In this document: positions 43,641 through 53,503 of the stretch, one piece after another | Layout of the letters: each line of letters begins with the position of its first letter | Numbering within the stretch: the stretch's first letter is position 1 | Assembly (NCBI GenBank): GCA_947044405.1 | Contig: CAMRHE010000156.1 | Span: 3,597,001 to 3,661,000 of the forward strand | DNA from: Leptodactylus fallax | Lineage: Eukaryota; Chordata; Amphibia; Anura; Leptodactylidae | Direction of reading: 5' to 3' | Length of the DNA: 64,000 nt | Notes under the pieces: generated by a model | What the model was told of the DNA's origin: nothing | Databases searched by the model: none | The model's input: the letters and a program-made list of their open reading frames with translations, nothing else | Position numbers and translations under genes: made by a program

Positions 43641-44389
43641 AATGCTCCCAAGAGTCCCCCTTAAGCCGCTTCAGGCGAACCCCATGAAATTTGACGAATA
43701 TTCATGAGGTTTGGCACTCTGATTAATTTTAGTGCTATTATTAAACACTTGGGTTGCCTCAGACCCCAGAGTATAATAATTGGAGGCTCAGGGGAGGTGA
43801 TAGAAAATAACAAAGACTTATACTCACCTTACCTCACCTCTCCTGGCTCTCTCCTTGCTCCATCCGGCTGTCTACTGCATCCTCTTTGGTCCTCTTCTGC
43901 CTTGCGACTGAGGAGTGATGCATCCTAGACATCACTGCTGGGGCCTGTGATTGGGTCTCAGCAGGCACGTGGGTCGTGTGACCTCGTCACAGGCTAGAAG
44001 AGCCCCGAAGAAAATGGTGGGAGCTGTCGGAGTCCCAGGAGAGATGAGTATAAGTTTTTCTTACTGTATATTTAATCACCTTCCCTGGGCCGTCTATTAT
44101 TGAAAAGGGGCCCGGCATATACAGACATTACATAATACCGGGACCTTTCCAGACTTTCCCCGATCGCGAGCATGGTATGGCGGTGCCCCGGCCATCTCCA
44201 GCGGGCCTCGTACCACTCCAGTCATAGTCGCACCCCCTGTGACCGCGATCGTTACACCACCCATTACCAGACCTTCCCTGCCTATTAAAAAAAGCAGTGG
44301 GGTCTGGTAGGGTCCACTAAAGACATGGGGCCCTCCCGGGGGATTCACTGGTTCCTCGGTTGGCCAGTCCAACCCTGAGCATTGAAGGC

Positions 44390-44875
44390 AAGGGAAACCA
44401 TGTTTTTCTGCTTCCGGTGTCAACATGCAAAACGTATCCCACTGAAAGTGAAAAATTGTGTCAACAATTGAATTCTGAACACCAGGGACATGACAAGCTT
44501 ACTAATATTCATAAAAAGACAAGTGAGAACTAAGTGCTGTGTAAACTGACAATGCTGATAGATTATTAATCACGTGAATGACTGAAAGATTGTTGTAATG
44601 GAAGCAAACTCTCCTATTGAGGAGATTAATTCCCCATAATTCCACTGCAGAGACGGTCAGGAAAATTTTGTCACGAACAAGACCTGACGCCCGCCAACTA
44701 ATGAGCCATTCTCTGGACATACAATAACCTTAAAATTTGGCACAGTACCCAAAGAGACAAAAGAGTCCCTCCATGTGTCTTGCCAGACCGTGTTAAATAT
44801 CCACTTTGTTTTTTTACATGACGCGGTATCGCTCAGTCCTTCCACCAATCTCCCAACCACTTCACCTATAAAAAT
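44390..44875 (-). pseudogene. Old Ngaro-like element, RNase H fragment
   Basis: Minus-strand frames IFIGEVVGRLVEGLSDTA, then WLISWRASGLVRDKIFLTVS and SVIHVINNLSALS follow the same order as WPDSWRAEGWGRNLALLELF and GVVHAINRLTASS in the younger element. Heavily decayed. It continues the RT part found at 50396-50883, so the younger element is inserted between them. Confidence 0.65.
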
Positions 44876-45276
44876 GAGACTTGACACCGTAGTTGGAATG
44901 AATTGGCCACAGCAGCCATTTTATTAACAAACATACATATAAACATTGTAAACAATATATAAACCAATCGCCAGTTCCCCACTCTAACCTTTTGACAAGG
45001 AGGTCCTCGGAGCCCACATTCTGGCCTAACCTTTATATCCCGTTAAATTGTTTACCTCCAGCCGTAAGCCCAGCTCGGAGGCACCAAATCACCCCACCAG
45101 GGTGAAGGATCTTCAACTTACAAGATCCCCGCTCTCAGGCCAGCTAAAACCGCACATAGCCAAGCTATTCCTTTTGGGGAGTCCAGAGCCTTATGAGCTC
45201 CCCCCCCAACCAGCCATCCACATCCTTTGTCTCCAACTCCGAGGACCCCCCGCCAACAACGTCAAGTCTTGACACC
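44876..45276 (-). other. 3' terminal region of the Ngaro-like element
   Basis: Non-coding. gacttgacaccgtagttgg (44879) and aggaggtcctcggagccc (44998) recur in inverted orientation at 45236-45275, where the two motifs lie side by side. Such terminal repeats fit the circular-intermediate life cycle, although Ngaro repeats are usually direct. Confidence 0.5.
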
Positions 45277-45954
45277 TTAAGACTTGGCGTCCCTCCACAC
45301 CCCTAGAGCTGTTTCGATCCCTTCCTGAATGGCTAGGCTCCACAAATCTGTACCAACCGCATTAAGATGCACCCCATCTCTCCGCCAAAAACCCCCTTCA
45401 CCAGCCTCCAGCTCCCTGTGCCTAACTGCCACACAGCCGTTGCGTTTGAAAAACCGCGCCACCGCCCTGTTTACCTTGATCCTAGCTCTGTTGATACTTT
45501 CCACACACCTGGCCCCTCTCCAAGTATGCCGATACACCACATCTGACCACACCGTCACCAACCCTGGAGCCAGCGCCCACAAACGCAACATATCAAACTT
45601 GATATCTCTGATGAGCTCCCTAAACGGCCTGGCCCCCAAATCATTCCCTCCAACATGTAATACCAAGACATCCGGTGACCTATCCAGTCTCGAGAACCTG
45701 TGGAACTCGGGCAAAACCCTGGACCAAGACATCCCTCGGAATCCCAGCCACCTGACCACTACACGCTCCCTTGGAAACCCCAGTTGCCGACCTTCCGGGC
45801 GGACGGCGGCCCGCAGCGCCCCCCAGAACACGTAGGAGTGACCCAGGATCCACACCAGTTCCCGCACTCCTTCACCTAAAAGAAAACAGACACAAATAAC
45901 AATGAGAACCATGCCCCCCTCCCACGTAGGTAACCACCCCTCTTCCCTCCCCAA
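45277..45954 (-). CDS. SGNH hydrolase of the Ngaro-like element
   Basis: 225 residues, intact. Block I is WILGHSYVFWGALRA (HS replaces the usual DS, with Ser as nucleophile); block III is DVLVLHVGGNDLG; the catalytic DxxH is RRDGVHLNAVGTDLW near the C-terminus. These are the marks of an SGNH/GDSL-type esterase. What it acts on in the life cycle is unknown. The first Met (45954) lies 15 bases after the recombinase stop. The N-terminal MVLIVICVCFLL stretch could be an artefact of an upstream start, and the enzyme may begin nearer VRELVWILGHSY. Confidence 0.85.
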   Translation of the reverse strand: MGREEGWLPTWEGGMVLIVICVCFLLGEGVRELVWILGHSYVFWGALRAAVRPEGRQLGFPRERVVVRWLGFRGMSWSRVLPEFHRFSRLDRSPDVLVLHVGGNDLGARPFRELIRDIKFDMLRLWALAPGLVTVWSDVVYRHTWRGARCVESINRARIKVNRAVARFFKRNGCVAVRHRELEAGEGGFWRRDGVHLNAVGTDLWSLAIQEGIETALGVWRDAKS

Positions 45955-45969
45955 ACCTGCTTGCCTGCC

Positions 45970-47412
45970 TTACAACCATGCCGGCCTAACATATGACCTG
46001 AACCGAACGGATTCCCACCGCCCAATGCGTTGCACCACCTCATCACCCAGACCCCTGCGTGCCGCCTCTGTCGCCGCTCCGATGCGGAAGGAGTGCCCTC
46101 CGAAATCCCCCGGCTGACGGCCACACTCCCTTAAACACTTCTTAAACACTGCCAGGAATTGAAACCGAGACAGGAACGTCCCATCCCCGTGCCGCAACAA
46201 CGGCTCCCCTGCCACTCGCATTTCAGGTTAAAACGCTCCCAAGCACCTGACCGGGCACATCTCTACTCCCGGGACCGCAAACAACACTACCTTTGCCCCC
46301 TTTCCCGTCTGGTCCGTCTTTGACCGCCGAATTCTGAACTCCACCCTATCCTCGTAAAGGTCTACATCCTCCGCTAACAACCCTCCCACCCGCCGAACCG
46401 ACGGGCTCACCAACTCTCCCAGTCTGAGCGCCCCAAAGAATGCCAACGAGAATGCCAATTGAAACAAATGAACCTCGCCCGGTGAGCGACACACCTGCTC
46501 CACCGAACGCCCCAATTCCTGCAACAACTGGAATGACACCGGCCTCCTTTGATCTCTAGACGACCATCCTCGCCGCCACCCCTTGAGCGCCTGCCTCACT
46601 ATGAAGGCCTTTGTCACATCCAACAGTCCCCGAGCCCGAAAACCAAAAGCCAATCCTGCTATCAGTCTATTTACCCGAGATACCGACCAACCTTCCTCCT
46701 TACACTGACCCACCAATAGAAAAAGCAACACATCCTGACCCCTCACCTGAGATTCAAACCAGCCTTTCCATTCCTCCCACCGTTCCCAAGCCGCCTCATA
46801 GGCCACCCATGTGCCCTCAGCCAGAGAAGAGTGAATCAAACCACATGCCGCCCGAACAGCAGCTCCCAAAGATCCGCAGGCCATGCGTCCCCCCTCCATC
46901 TCCGCCTCTGGTGCCAGTTGACGAAAACGCTCCCACTGCAGACGAGACAACGCATCAGCAATACCGTTATCAACGCCCGGGACGTGCTCCGCCACAACCC
47001 AGGCATTCAATGATAAACATAATAACACTAAACGCTGCAGTAAACAAACTACTGGCGGTGAGGATGCTGTCAGTCTGTTAATAGCGTGCACCACCCCCAT
47101 ATTATCACAAAACAGGCGCACCTTCTTATTCTCAAACCGGTGCCCCCACGTGGCCAAAGCCACCACTATGGGGAATAACTCCAATAATGCTAAGTTCCTA
47201 CCCCATCCCTCGGCTCTCCACGAATCCGGCCAGGAACCCACACACCAGCGTCCCTGACAATACGCCCCAAAACCAACACTCCCCGATGCATCGGTAAACA
47301 ACTCCATCCCCCTGGAATCCACCACATCTTCTATTACTAGCGACCGCCATTGTATTTGGCCAAGAACGCATCCCATACTGCCAGATCGTCCCGAAGTTCC
47401 CTCCCCAGGCAC
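45970..47412 (-). CDS. RNase H and tyrosine recombinase, one in-frame stop
   Basis: RNase H: MELFTDASGSVGFGAYCQGR, LALLELFPIVVAL (catalytic E), LFCDNMGVVHAINR (D), and GIADALSR (D). Recombinase: catalytic Arg in FFGALRLGELVSP; HSFRIGAATEAARRG (His and second Arg) and the nucleophile Tyr in RFRSYVRP near the end. A TAA at 46228-46230 interrupts the frame between the two recombinase boxes; frame and sequence continue right after it to the stop at 45970. Overlaps the RT frame by 76 bases in another phase, suggesting a one-base change near 47340. The enzyme would splice the circular cDNA into the genome without a target duplication. Confidence 0.88.
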
Positions 47413-48449
47413 ACGTAATGATGGGGTACCGTAACCCCAGCAGTCGCCGCCGCCAATTTCCTACAAAAAACCCTCCCCATGGGTAAAATCCGGCACGCGA
47501 AATTCAGTTTTCCCAACAGGGATTGCAACTCCCTCAAGGTCAACTTCTTCCGCCGCTTAGCCCCTTGCACCTCCAAACGAAGCTGCCCTAACTTGTCCGG
47601 AGGCAAACGGCATTCCATTGCCTCGGTGTCGATCAGTATCCCTAAAAATGTCAAGGCCGTAGCCGGCCCCTCCGTCTTTTCCGCCGCCAATGGGATCCCA
47701 TACCGCCTCGCTACGCCCTCTAACGTGCGGAGCAGGACCGAACACGCCCTCGACCCCACCGGCCCTATACATAAAAAATCATCCAAGTAGTGAATGACTG
47801 ATGACCATCCCGCCTCCCTACGGACCACCCATTCCAAAAACGTACTAAACGTTTCAAAATAGGCGCAAGAAATAGCACAACCCATGGGCAAACACCGGTC
47901 CACAAAATAATTCCCTTCCCAGTAACAACCTAATAAATGTAAACTATCTGGGTGGACCGGTAACAGGCAAAAGGCGGATTCCACATCCGCCTTCGCCAAT
48001 AACGCCCCCCGTCCGCATTCCCTGACCCACTTAACCGCCGCATCAAATGAAGTGTAGACCACTGCACATAGGCTAGGGTCAATCCCATCATTCACCGACG
48101 TTCCCTTGGGGAACGACAAGTGGTGAATGAGCCTAAATTTTCCAGGATCCTTTTTTGGGACTACCCCCAGTGGTGATACCCGCAAATTGGGAATAGGAAC
48201 CTCCCTAAACGGACCCGCCATACGCCCTAACGAGACCTCTTTCCCCAACTTATCCGCTACCACCCGAGGATGCTGGTACGCTGACCTCAAATTCCTTCTG
48301 GACACACCCAACCCCCCCTCAACAAACGGAATCCTAAACCCAACCGAAAAACCTTCTAACAACAATTGTGCCGCCTCAGCCTCTGGATACTCACTTAGCT
48401 GAGGACGCATCGCGTCCAGCACTACCGGAGTCTGCCCCTTTTCCAGCAC
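47337..48449 (-). CDS. Reverse transcriptase of the Ngaro-like element
   Basis: 370 residues in one frame. SPLGVVPKKDPGKFRLIHHL, LLAKADVESAFCLLPV (catalytic D), LPMGCAISCAYFETFS, and SSVIHYLDDFLCIG (YLDD), followed by LTFLGILIDT and the thumb ELQSLLGKLNFACRILPMGR. This is the gypsy-related RT type typical of DIRS-order elements. It ends in NGGR-stop, where it should run into RNase H. Confidence 0.9.
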   Translation of the reverse strand: MLEKGQTPVVLDAMRPQLSEYPEAEAAQLLLEGFSVGFRIPFVEGGLGVSRRNLRSAYQHPRVVADKLGKEVSLGRMAGPFREVPIPNLRVSPLGVVPKKDPGKFRLIHHLSFPKGTSVNDGIDPSLCAVVYTSFDAAVKWVRECGRGALLAKADVESAFCLLPVHPDSLHLLGCYWEGNYFVDRCLPMGCAISCAYFETFSTFLEWVVRREAGWSSVIHYLDDFLCIGPVGSRACSVLLRTLEGVARRYGIPLAAEKTEGPATALTFLGILIDTEAMECRLPPDKLGQLRLEVQGAKRRKKLTLRELQSLLGKLNFACRILPMGRVFCRKLAAATAGVTVPHHYVCLGRELRDDLAVWDAFLAKYNGGR

Positions 48450-50152
48450 CGTCCCCCCCCCTTAGATTTTCCCCCTTTAAAACAACGCGACGCCCCGTGA
48501 CTCCCTCCACAGGAGGAGCATTCGTGCTTAAATTTGCACTTTGCCCCAAACTTGCACGAACCCTCATTAAAGGCAAAACAGAGTCCCTTCTGCGATGCAG
48601 CCGAGCGCCCCGACACATCAGGACTCCCGGCTCCCGCCTGAAAGGACTGCCCTGACCGAACTGGAGCTGTCACCCGTAACCACAGCCCTATATCTTTGTG
48701 GTCCCAGCGTATGCTGGGCCGCACCGCTTTACGTTGACGAAATTGCTCGTCATACCGTAACCACGCCTGACCCCCATAAACTCTATATGCCTCCCCAACG
48801 GCGTCCATGTAGCAAAAAAGCGCGGAACAATTCTCCGGCGCCTTTTCACCAATGACGCTCGCTAAAATAGCAAACGCTTGCAACCAATTCGCGAATGTAC
48901 GGGGGATCAACCTGTACCGCCTCTTCTCCTCCTCCTCCTTCTTAGACTCATCCTTTTTGGCCCTGTCCAGATTAAACCTTTCTAGCGGGAGTAAGGAAAA
49001 AAATTTCCACATATTCCCCTTTCCAAATCCTATCCCTCACTTCCTGCTTCAAATGGGCCCCCAGCGGCCCCTCGAAACATACATATACCTCGCCCTTGGC
49101 TGAATCATCCAACCTCGGCGCTTCCTCCCCTTTTTCCTTCCCAGGCGCCTCAGCCGCCCTCTCCACCCCCCCTGACCTACACTAGTCGCGGCCCCCCCGG
49201 CCTCAACTACCGTGGACACCGCTGACAACCCAACCCCACTACCCAACGACCCACCGATACCACCCCCGGCCCCCACACTACCCCCCACCTGCGAAACCCA
49301 TGCCGACACCGGGGACGGTGTCAGCGGAGCTTGCCAACCCCTAACTACCTGCCCTAATAAACTTAATACCTCCATAAACCCCCTGCCCACCTCCCCCGGG
49401 TGACTCACCACACCCTGGGGCGGTAGCAAGGGAGACAAGATGGACGTACACTCACCTGACTGCCTGGGTGCTGTGGTACCCGCAGTCGCCAGGCCTGTAT
49501 CCGGACGAAACGAAATCCCGCCGCCGTCTGCGTGGTCCAAATCCGGGAACACTAATGCTGAAGACACACGTGGTGCAGGCCCCCCCCCCCCCCCTGGAGG
49601 AGGAGGCCGACGAAGCAGGTGACTGTGCCGCCTCCCACACGCTGCCGACAAGGCCCGAGGAACCCGGCCCGGCGTCTGCCAACCGCTGAGGGCCTGCCGA
49701 CAGCAGCCCCGTCTCCTGAGGTAGCGCTTCTTGCCGAGCAGCCTCCAAGGTAACGATACCCCCTTGAGAGGCCGCCGATCCCGCTCCTGCCACCCGGTCG
49801 GCGTCCTGGAAAGGCGGGGGGCGCGGCCTGCCGCCCCCGCTGCGAGCCCCGCCGCCCGCCTGGATTCCTCCCTCCCCGGGACTGCCTGGCGGCAGCGGGA
49901 CCTACCAGCATCCCGGGTCGGAGGGTCCCTGGAGGGGCTCCTTCTGCGGCGCTGGGCTCGCGGGGCCTCATCGGGACTAAGGCGCGCCGGAGGCCTGGTC
50001 CTCCGCGGCCGTCTTCGGTCTTCAGGAGGAGACACCGCGGGCGACTCCTCCGGCCCCTGCAACATGCGCTGCAGCTGTGCCTGCAGCCACTCCGCTCCCT
50101 GGACCTCCGCAGAAGCCCGCAGCTGATCGATCAGACCCTCGATTGCCGACAT
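48422..50152 (-). CDS. ORF1 (Gag-like, CCCH/cysteine zinc fingers), frame-shifted
   Basis: N-terminal part from the ATG at 50150-50152: IEGLIDQLRASAEVQGAEWL, then a very Arg/Pro-rich region. A C-run (49580-49592) may have slipped. Middle part near 49166-48972: AKGEVYVCFEGPLGAHLKQE. C-terminal part (49012-48422): LPLERFNLDRAKK, FANWLQAFAILASVIGEK, and a finger cluster CFAFNEGSCKFGAKCKFKHE, CSSCGGSHGASRC. It plausibly packages the RNA. The three parts are in three phases, so at least two frameshifts exist. The Gag-like role is inferred from position and fingers. Confidence 0.75.
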
Positions 50153-50395
50153 CGCGCTGGAGATCCCGCAAAGGTAACGTGCGGAGATCTACTGTCCCAC
50201 TCTTCTCCCCACGCGACTGCTTCATTTTCGCGGGCTTCTTCTTTTAAACCCCCGCGGTTCACCGCCCCCTAGTACCCCCCCTACCCTACTTCTCCTCTGC
50301 TCTGCCAATGGCTGCAGTCCGCTCGGGCCCACGTCATGTGAGGCCTTCCCCTAGCCTGCGTCCTCAGTCCGGCCTCTTCTTTAACCTCACAAAAT

Positions 50396-50883
50396 GCTTT
50401 CGGATCCCAATTCCTGCTCTAGCACTAGCCAAACTCCTGCTAATTATTCTGCCCATCAGAATAATTCTATAGGTGAAATTCAGTTTACCAAAGACTGACT
50501 GAAGTTGCTGTAGCATGACTTTTTTTGGCTATTTGAAAAAGAACAAGGGAATTACATTCACCTGACAGCTTGTTAGACGGTAATTGACACTCTATAGCCA
50601 ATCTCTCAATCTCTATCCCTAGGAATTTGATAACTGTGGTTGGACCTTTGGTCTTTTCTGGGTCAAGTGGGATGCCAAAATGACCCACAACCTGCTCCAC
50701 AGTAGTTATAATATTTGGTGGGCCAATACACAATAAAGCATCAAGGTAGAACAATACTGATTGCATGTGGGGCTCCTCTTTAATCTCCCTTTCCACAAAT
50801 AAAATAAAACATTCAAAATAAGTGCAAGATATGGGGAGACACCAATCAATAAAGAAAGAACCTTGCCAAAAAAATCCTAAAAG
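50396..50883 (-). pseudogene. Old Ngaro-like element, RT fragment
   Basis: WQGSFFIDWCLPISCTYFEC, MQSVLFYLDALLCIG (YLDA, so the second catalytic D is lost), EKTKGPTTVIKFLGIEIERL, and SVFGKLNFTYRIILMGRIIS correspond block by block to the younger RT. Cut at its upstream side by the L1/Tx1 insertion (50884) and at its downstream side by the younger Ngaro (50395). Confidence 0.8.
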
Positions 50884-52077
50884 GGGGGCGTGGCTTGGCG
50901 ACGGAGCGGTGCGGTCTTGTCTCCATGAGCTCCTATGTTGGCCCTTCTTAATAGTAGTCATTTTGATCAGTCCCCTCAGTTATCTGGGTCCAAGCCTTAC
51001 TGCTGTGCCCCCGGGGTTCCCACTGCGCCCACGGAGCACTGGTACAGGCCCACAGGCCTACTCACAGACCTGCAACTGCGGTGTGGATTTCCTGGGGCCT
51101 CCACTCACCTCCATCGAGCTCCTGTGGACCCCTCTGGTAGGGCAGGCGGGCCTCTCACTGCCCAGGCCCCCGCGACCTCCCGGAGCGACTATTACGACCC
51201 TGGACCCACCCTCGGTGCGGACGCTGACCCCGCCGGGATCTGCCGCTGCCGCTGCCAAGGCTGGGGCCGCCTGCTGCTGCTACTGCAGACAGGGACCAGG
51301 ACCAGGACCTGCCGCTTCTGCTGACGCGGACTGAGACCTGCTGCTGCGGCCCAGGATCAGCCGCTGCCACCGTCGCAGACTGGGACCTGTCGTCCCCCAG
51401 CGCCCGGATCACCCCCTGGGGACCTGCACTTACCTCTCTGCTGCTCCAGCTGCTCTCCCCGTTTCTTCGCTGATCTCCCCGGCTCTTCTCCCTGGCTCCG
51501 GCCGGTGTCTCTGCTGGGAAGTGGTGGTCATCTTGCTATCCCCAGACCTGCTTCTCTGAAGCCTGTGGTGGCCATCTTGGAACTCCAATACAACACATTG
51601 CAAGGGCGGCCATCTTGCTAATCCCAGATCTACTCCTCTGAAACCTGTGGTGGCCATCTTGGAACTCCAATACATTACAGTGTGCCAAAGCGGCCATCTT
51701 GCTACATCCAAACCTATTACATTGAAGCATTGTAGCGGACGTATTGGGAATCCTATAGTGTATCCAACAGTGGCCATCTTGATAATCTAATACGGCCGTC
51801 ACGACGGCCAGCTGTTAATTCAATACAGTCTGTCACAGCGACCGTCACGATACTCCAATACAGTCTATCAGAGTGACCACCGTGAAACTCCAATACAGTC
51901 TGTTGCAGCGGCCATCTTGATGCTCCAATACTGCCTGTCCAAGCATCCATCTTATTTCTACAATATTTAAAGGGGCGCACATTGCCTTAAGCACATGCAA
52001 AATCTTTTTATGCCTCACTAACCCAACCCGAATGTGCTCTTTCCCGGTGTGGGCTGGCATGTCCTGACAGCTGCATC
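50884..52077 (+). promoter_or_regulatory. 5' UTR of the LINE with repeated ggccatcttg motifs
   Basis: The first half (to about 51480) is G/C-rich. From 51527 the motif (g)gccatcttg recurs at about 51527, 51571, 51608, 51652, 51692, 51772 and 51910, with worn copies between, embedded in repeats such as ggaactccaataca. CCATCTTG is the reverse complement of CAAGATGG, the YY1-type site used by mammalian L1 promoters. Confidence 0.65.
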
Positions 52078-53093
52078 ATGGTCAAGATTGGTCAGAATAA
52101 GCCCATAGACCCACGAGCTACACCAAAACACACAAAGAAGTCCCAAGCAGAAATAGACAAGTTTCTCGAGAAGCGCTCACCACTCCATTCCACATCAACA
52201 GCAAGACGCTCTCTACAGTAGTTGCCCCTGATCCTGCAGAATCGTCCGACGCAGAAAGCATCATGGATGACGGAAACATATCCGATTCCGCCTCCACCTC
52301 CATGGTCACCATTTCCTCCAAAGGACTGCAGAAACTAATTGAGAAAACTTTGCAGCCGGTCATGAAAGAGCTAGCTGATATTAAACAAGATGTCTGGGGC
52401 ATTGGTTCCAGAGTCGAGCACCTAGAGGAAACACAGACGTCGCTCCTGGCACATGGAGAAGCCACTACTATGGCATTTACGGCCTGCCAGGCCCATCTGA
52501 ACTCCCTACACTCCTATCTGGAGGATCAGGACAACAGGGGTAGACGGAATAATCTACGTATCAGAGGAGTGCCAGAGAACTTCCCGCCCTCTGAAACCAT
52601 GACCATCACAAAGAGAATCCTGGAATCAGTCCTGGAGGGCGATCTGTCATCGGATGTCCAACTTGAACGTGCCCATAGGGCTTTGCGCCCAAAGCCTAAG
52701 GAGGGGGAACCTCCCAGGGACATCTTCTGCAAACTGCTGTCCTTCCCAGTCAAAGAGGCGATTTTGCAGAAAACCCGCTTAACCCCGGACTTCACCTATG
52801 AAGGACACAGGATTACATTCTTTCAGGATATTTCCCCAGTGACCCTGGCTAAAAGACGACAGATGAAGTTACTCACTGACCGTCTTCGGACACTTAAGAT
52901 ACCGTATAAATGGCTATTCCCCTTCGGGATCTCCTACAGCTTTAATGGACGTTTATACAATATCCGGCATCCAGATGACCTGTTAGCTGCGTGTCCGCCT
53001 CTGGAATTGGATCCAGCCACCATTCCATCATGGCTTACTTTCACAGACATTGCTTCTCTACCCGATCTTCCTAAAGTGGAAACCTGGAAATGA
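52078..53093 (+). CDS. L1-type ORF1 protein, N-terminus frame-shifted
   Basis: RNA-binding chaperone of the LINE. The surviving frame is 52263-53093 (276 residues): coiled coil (LIEKTLQPVMKELADIKQDV ... VEHLEE ... LEDQDNRGRRNN), RRM with LRIRGVPENFPP, and C-terminal domain (FEDRLERAHR-like VQLERAHRAL; RQMKLLTDRLRTLKIPYKWL). The likely true start is the ATG at 52078, whose Lys-rich frame (KIGQNKPIDPRATPKHTKK) runs into a stop near 52220; a frame change around 52190 separates it. So the Met at 52263 is probably internal. Confidence 0.85.
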
Positions 53094-53503
53094 CCGAAAT
53101 CTAAACACCAGAGGAAGAAGGCACCTGTGCAGCAGGACTGAATTATCTCTCGTGAAGTCCTGAATATGTTATATCCTTTTACTATCTGACCTACGACCGC
53201 GATTCATTATTTGTTATACTGTTGTTTTTCACACGTACCACCCCGTATCCGGGGATGGGCCTAGTTTGCATACAGTTTATATATTGTTTACCTTTACCTC
53301 CTGAAGGAGTTTATAGCGCCCTTTACTCCCTTAGCGATTCTGTTACCGACTCTTTGGGCTGACCTCCCTGCTCTACCACCCCCCCCACGACACGGCACTG
53401 TAGCTCAGTGCATTATATATAATCATTTAAATTTGATTGCCTCACTATAGCATTTGTTTTACATACTTATTAGTATTTCTCAGTTTATTGTTAACTGTTG
53501 TCT

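Larger units (their letters stand above)
41766..44377 (-). mobile_element. Second copy of the non-autonomous hAT family, inverted
   Basis: Termini cagtatcagactggg (41766) and ccagtccaaccctg (ending 44377) match the family at 5355-7933, in the opposite direction. Flanks ggcgttga (41758-41765) and agcattga (44378-44385) agree at six of eight positions, a decayed target duplication. Shared interior: the G/C-rich end with cgatcgcggtcaca (44240), the accccagagtataataatt block (43760) and the roughly 30-bp tandem repeats, which are strongly expanded here. No transposase. Confidence 0.78.
44876..50395 (-). mobile_element. Ngaro-like (DIRS-order) tyrosine-recombinase retrotransposon
   Basis: About 5.5 kb, reading 50395 to 44876: G/C-rich leader with a TTTAAA box near 50245, ORF1, RT, RNase H plus tyrosine recombinase, SGNH hydrolase, and a 400-base 3' region. 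There are no LTRs and no integrase, as in elements that integrate as circles by tyrosine recombinase. An SGNH-type hydrolase after the recombinase is reported for vertebrate Ngaro elements, hence the assignment. Both edges are read from where the older copy resumes and are good to about 10 bases; aaaatg occurs at each edge. Confidence 0.8.

Noticed and set aside
45329..45835. Plus-strand 168-residue frame opposite the hydrolase
   Set aside because: Antisense shadow of the SGNH gene, which has clear motifs.
45277..45954. Reading the SGNH hydrolase as a host gene
   Set aside because: It is intronless, sits 15 bases after the recombinase stop on the same strand and inside the element's borders.
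49049..50152. Long open frames on both strands in G/C-rich DNA (for example plus-strand 49731-50126)
   Set aside because: Shadow frames: stops are rare because of base composition; only the minus frame fits the ORF1 start and order of the Ngaro-like element.
50822..51412. Open frames of 85-170 codons across the LINE 5' UTR
   Set aside because: G/C-rich leader; low-complexity Ala/Gly/Pro/Arg translations with no domain, and one spans the insertion boundary.
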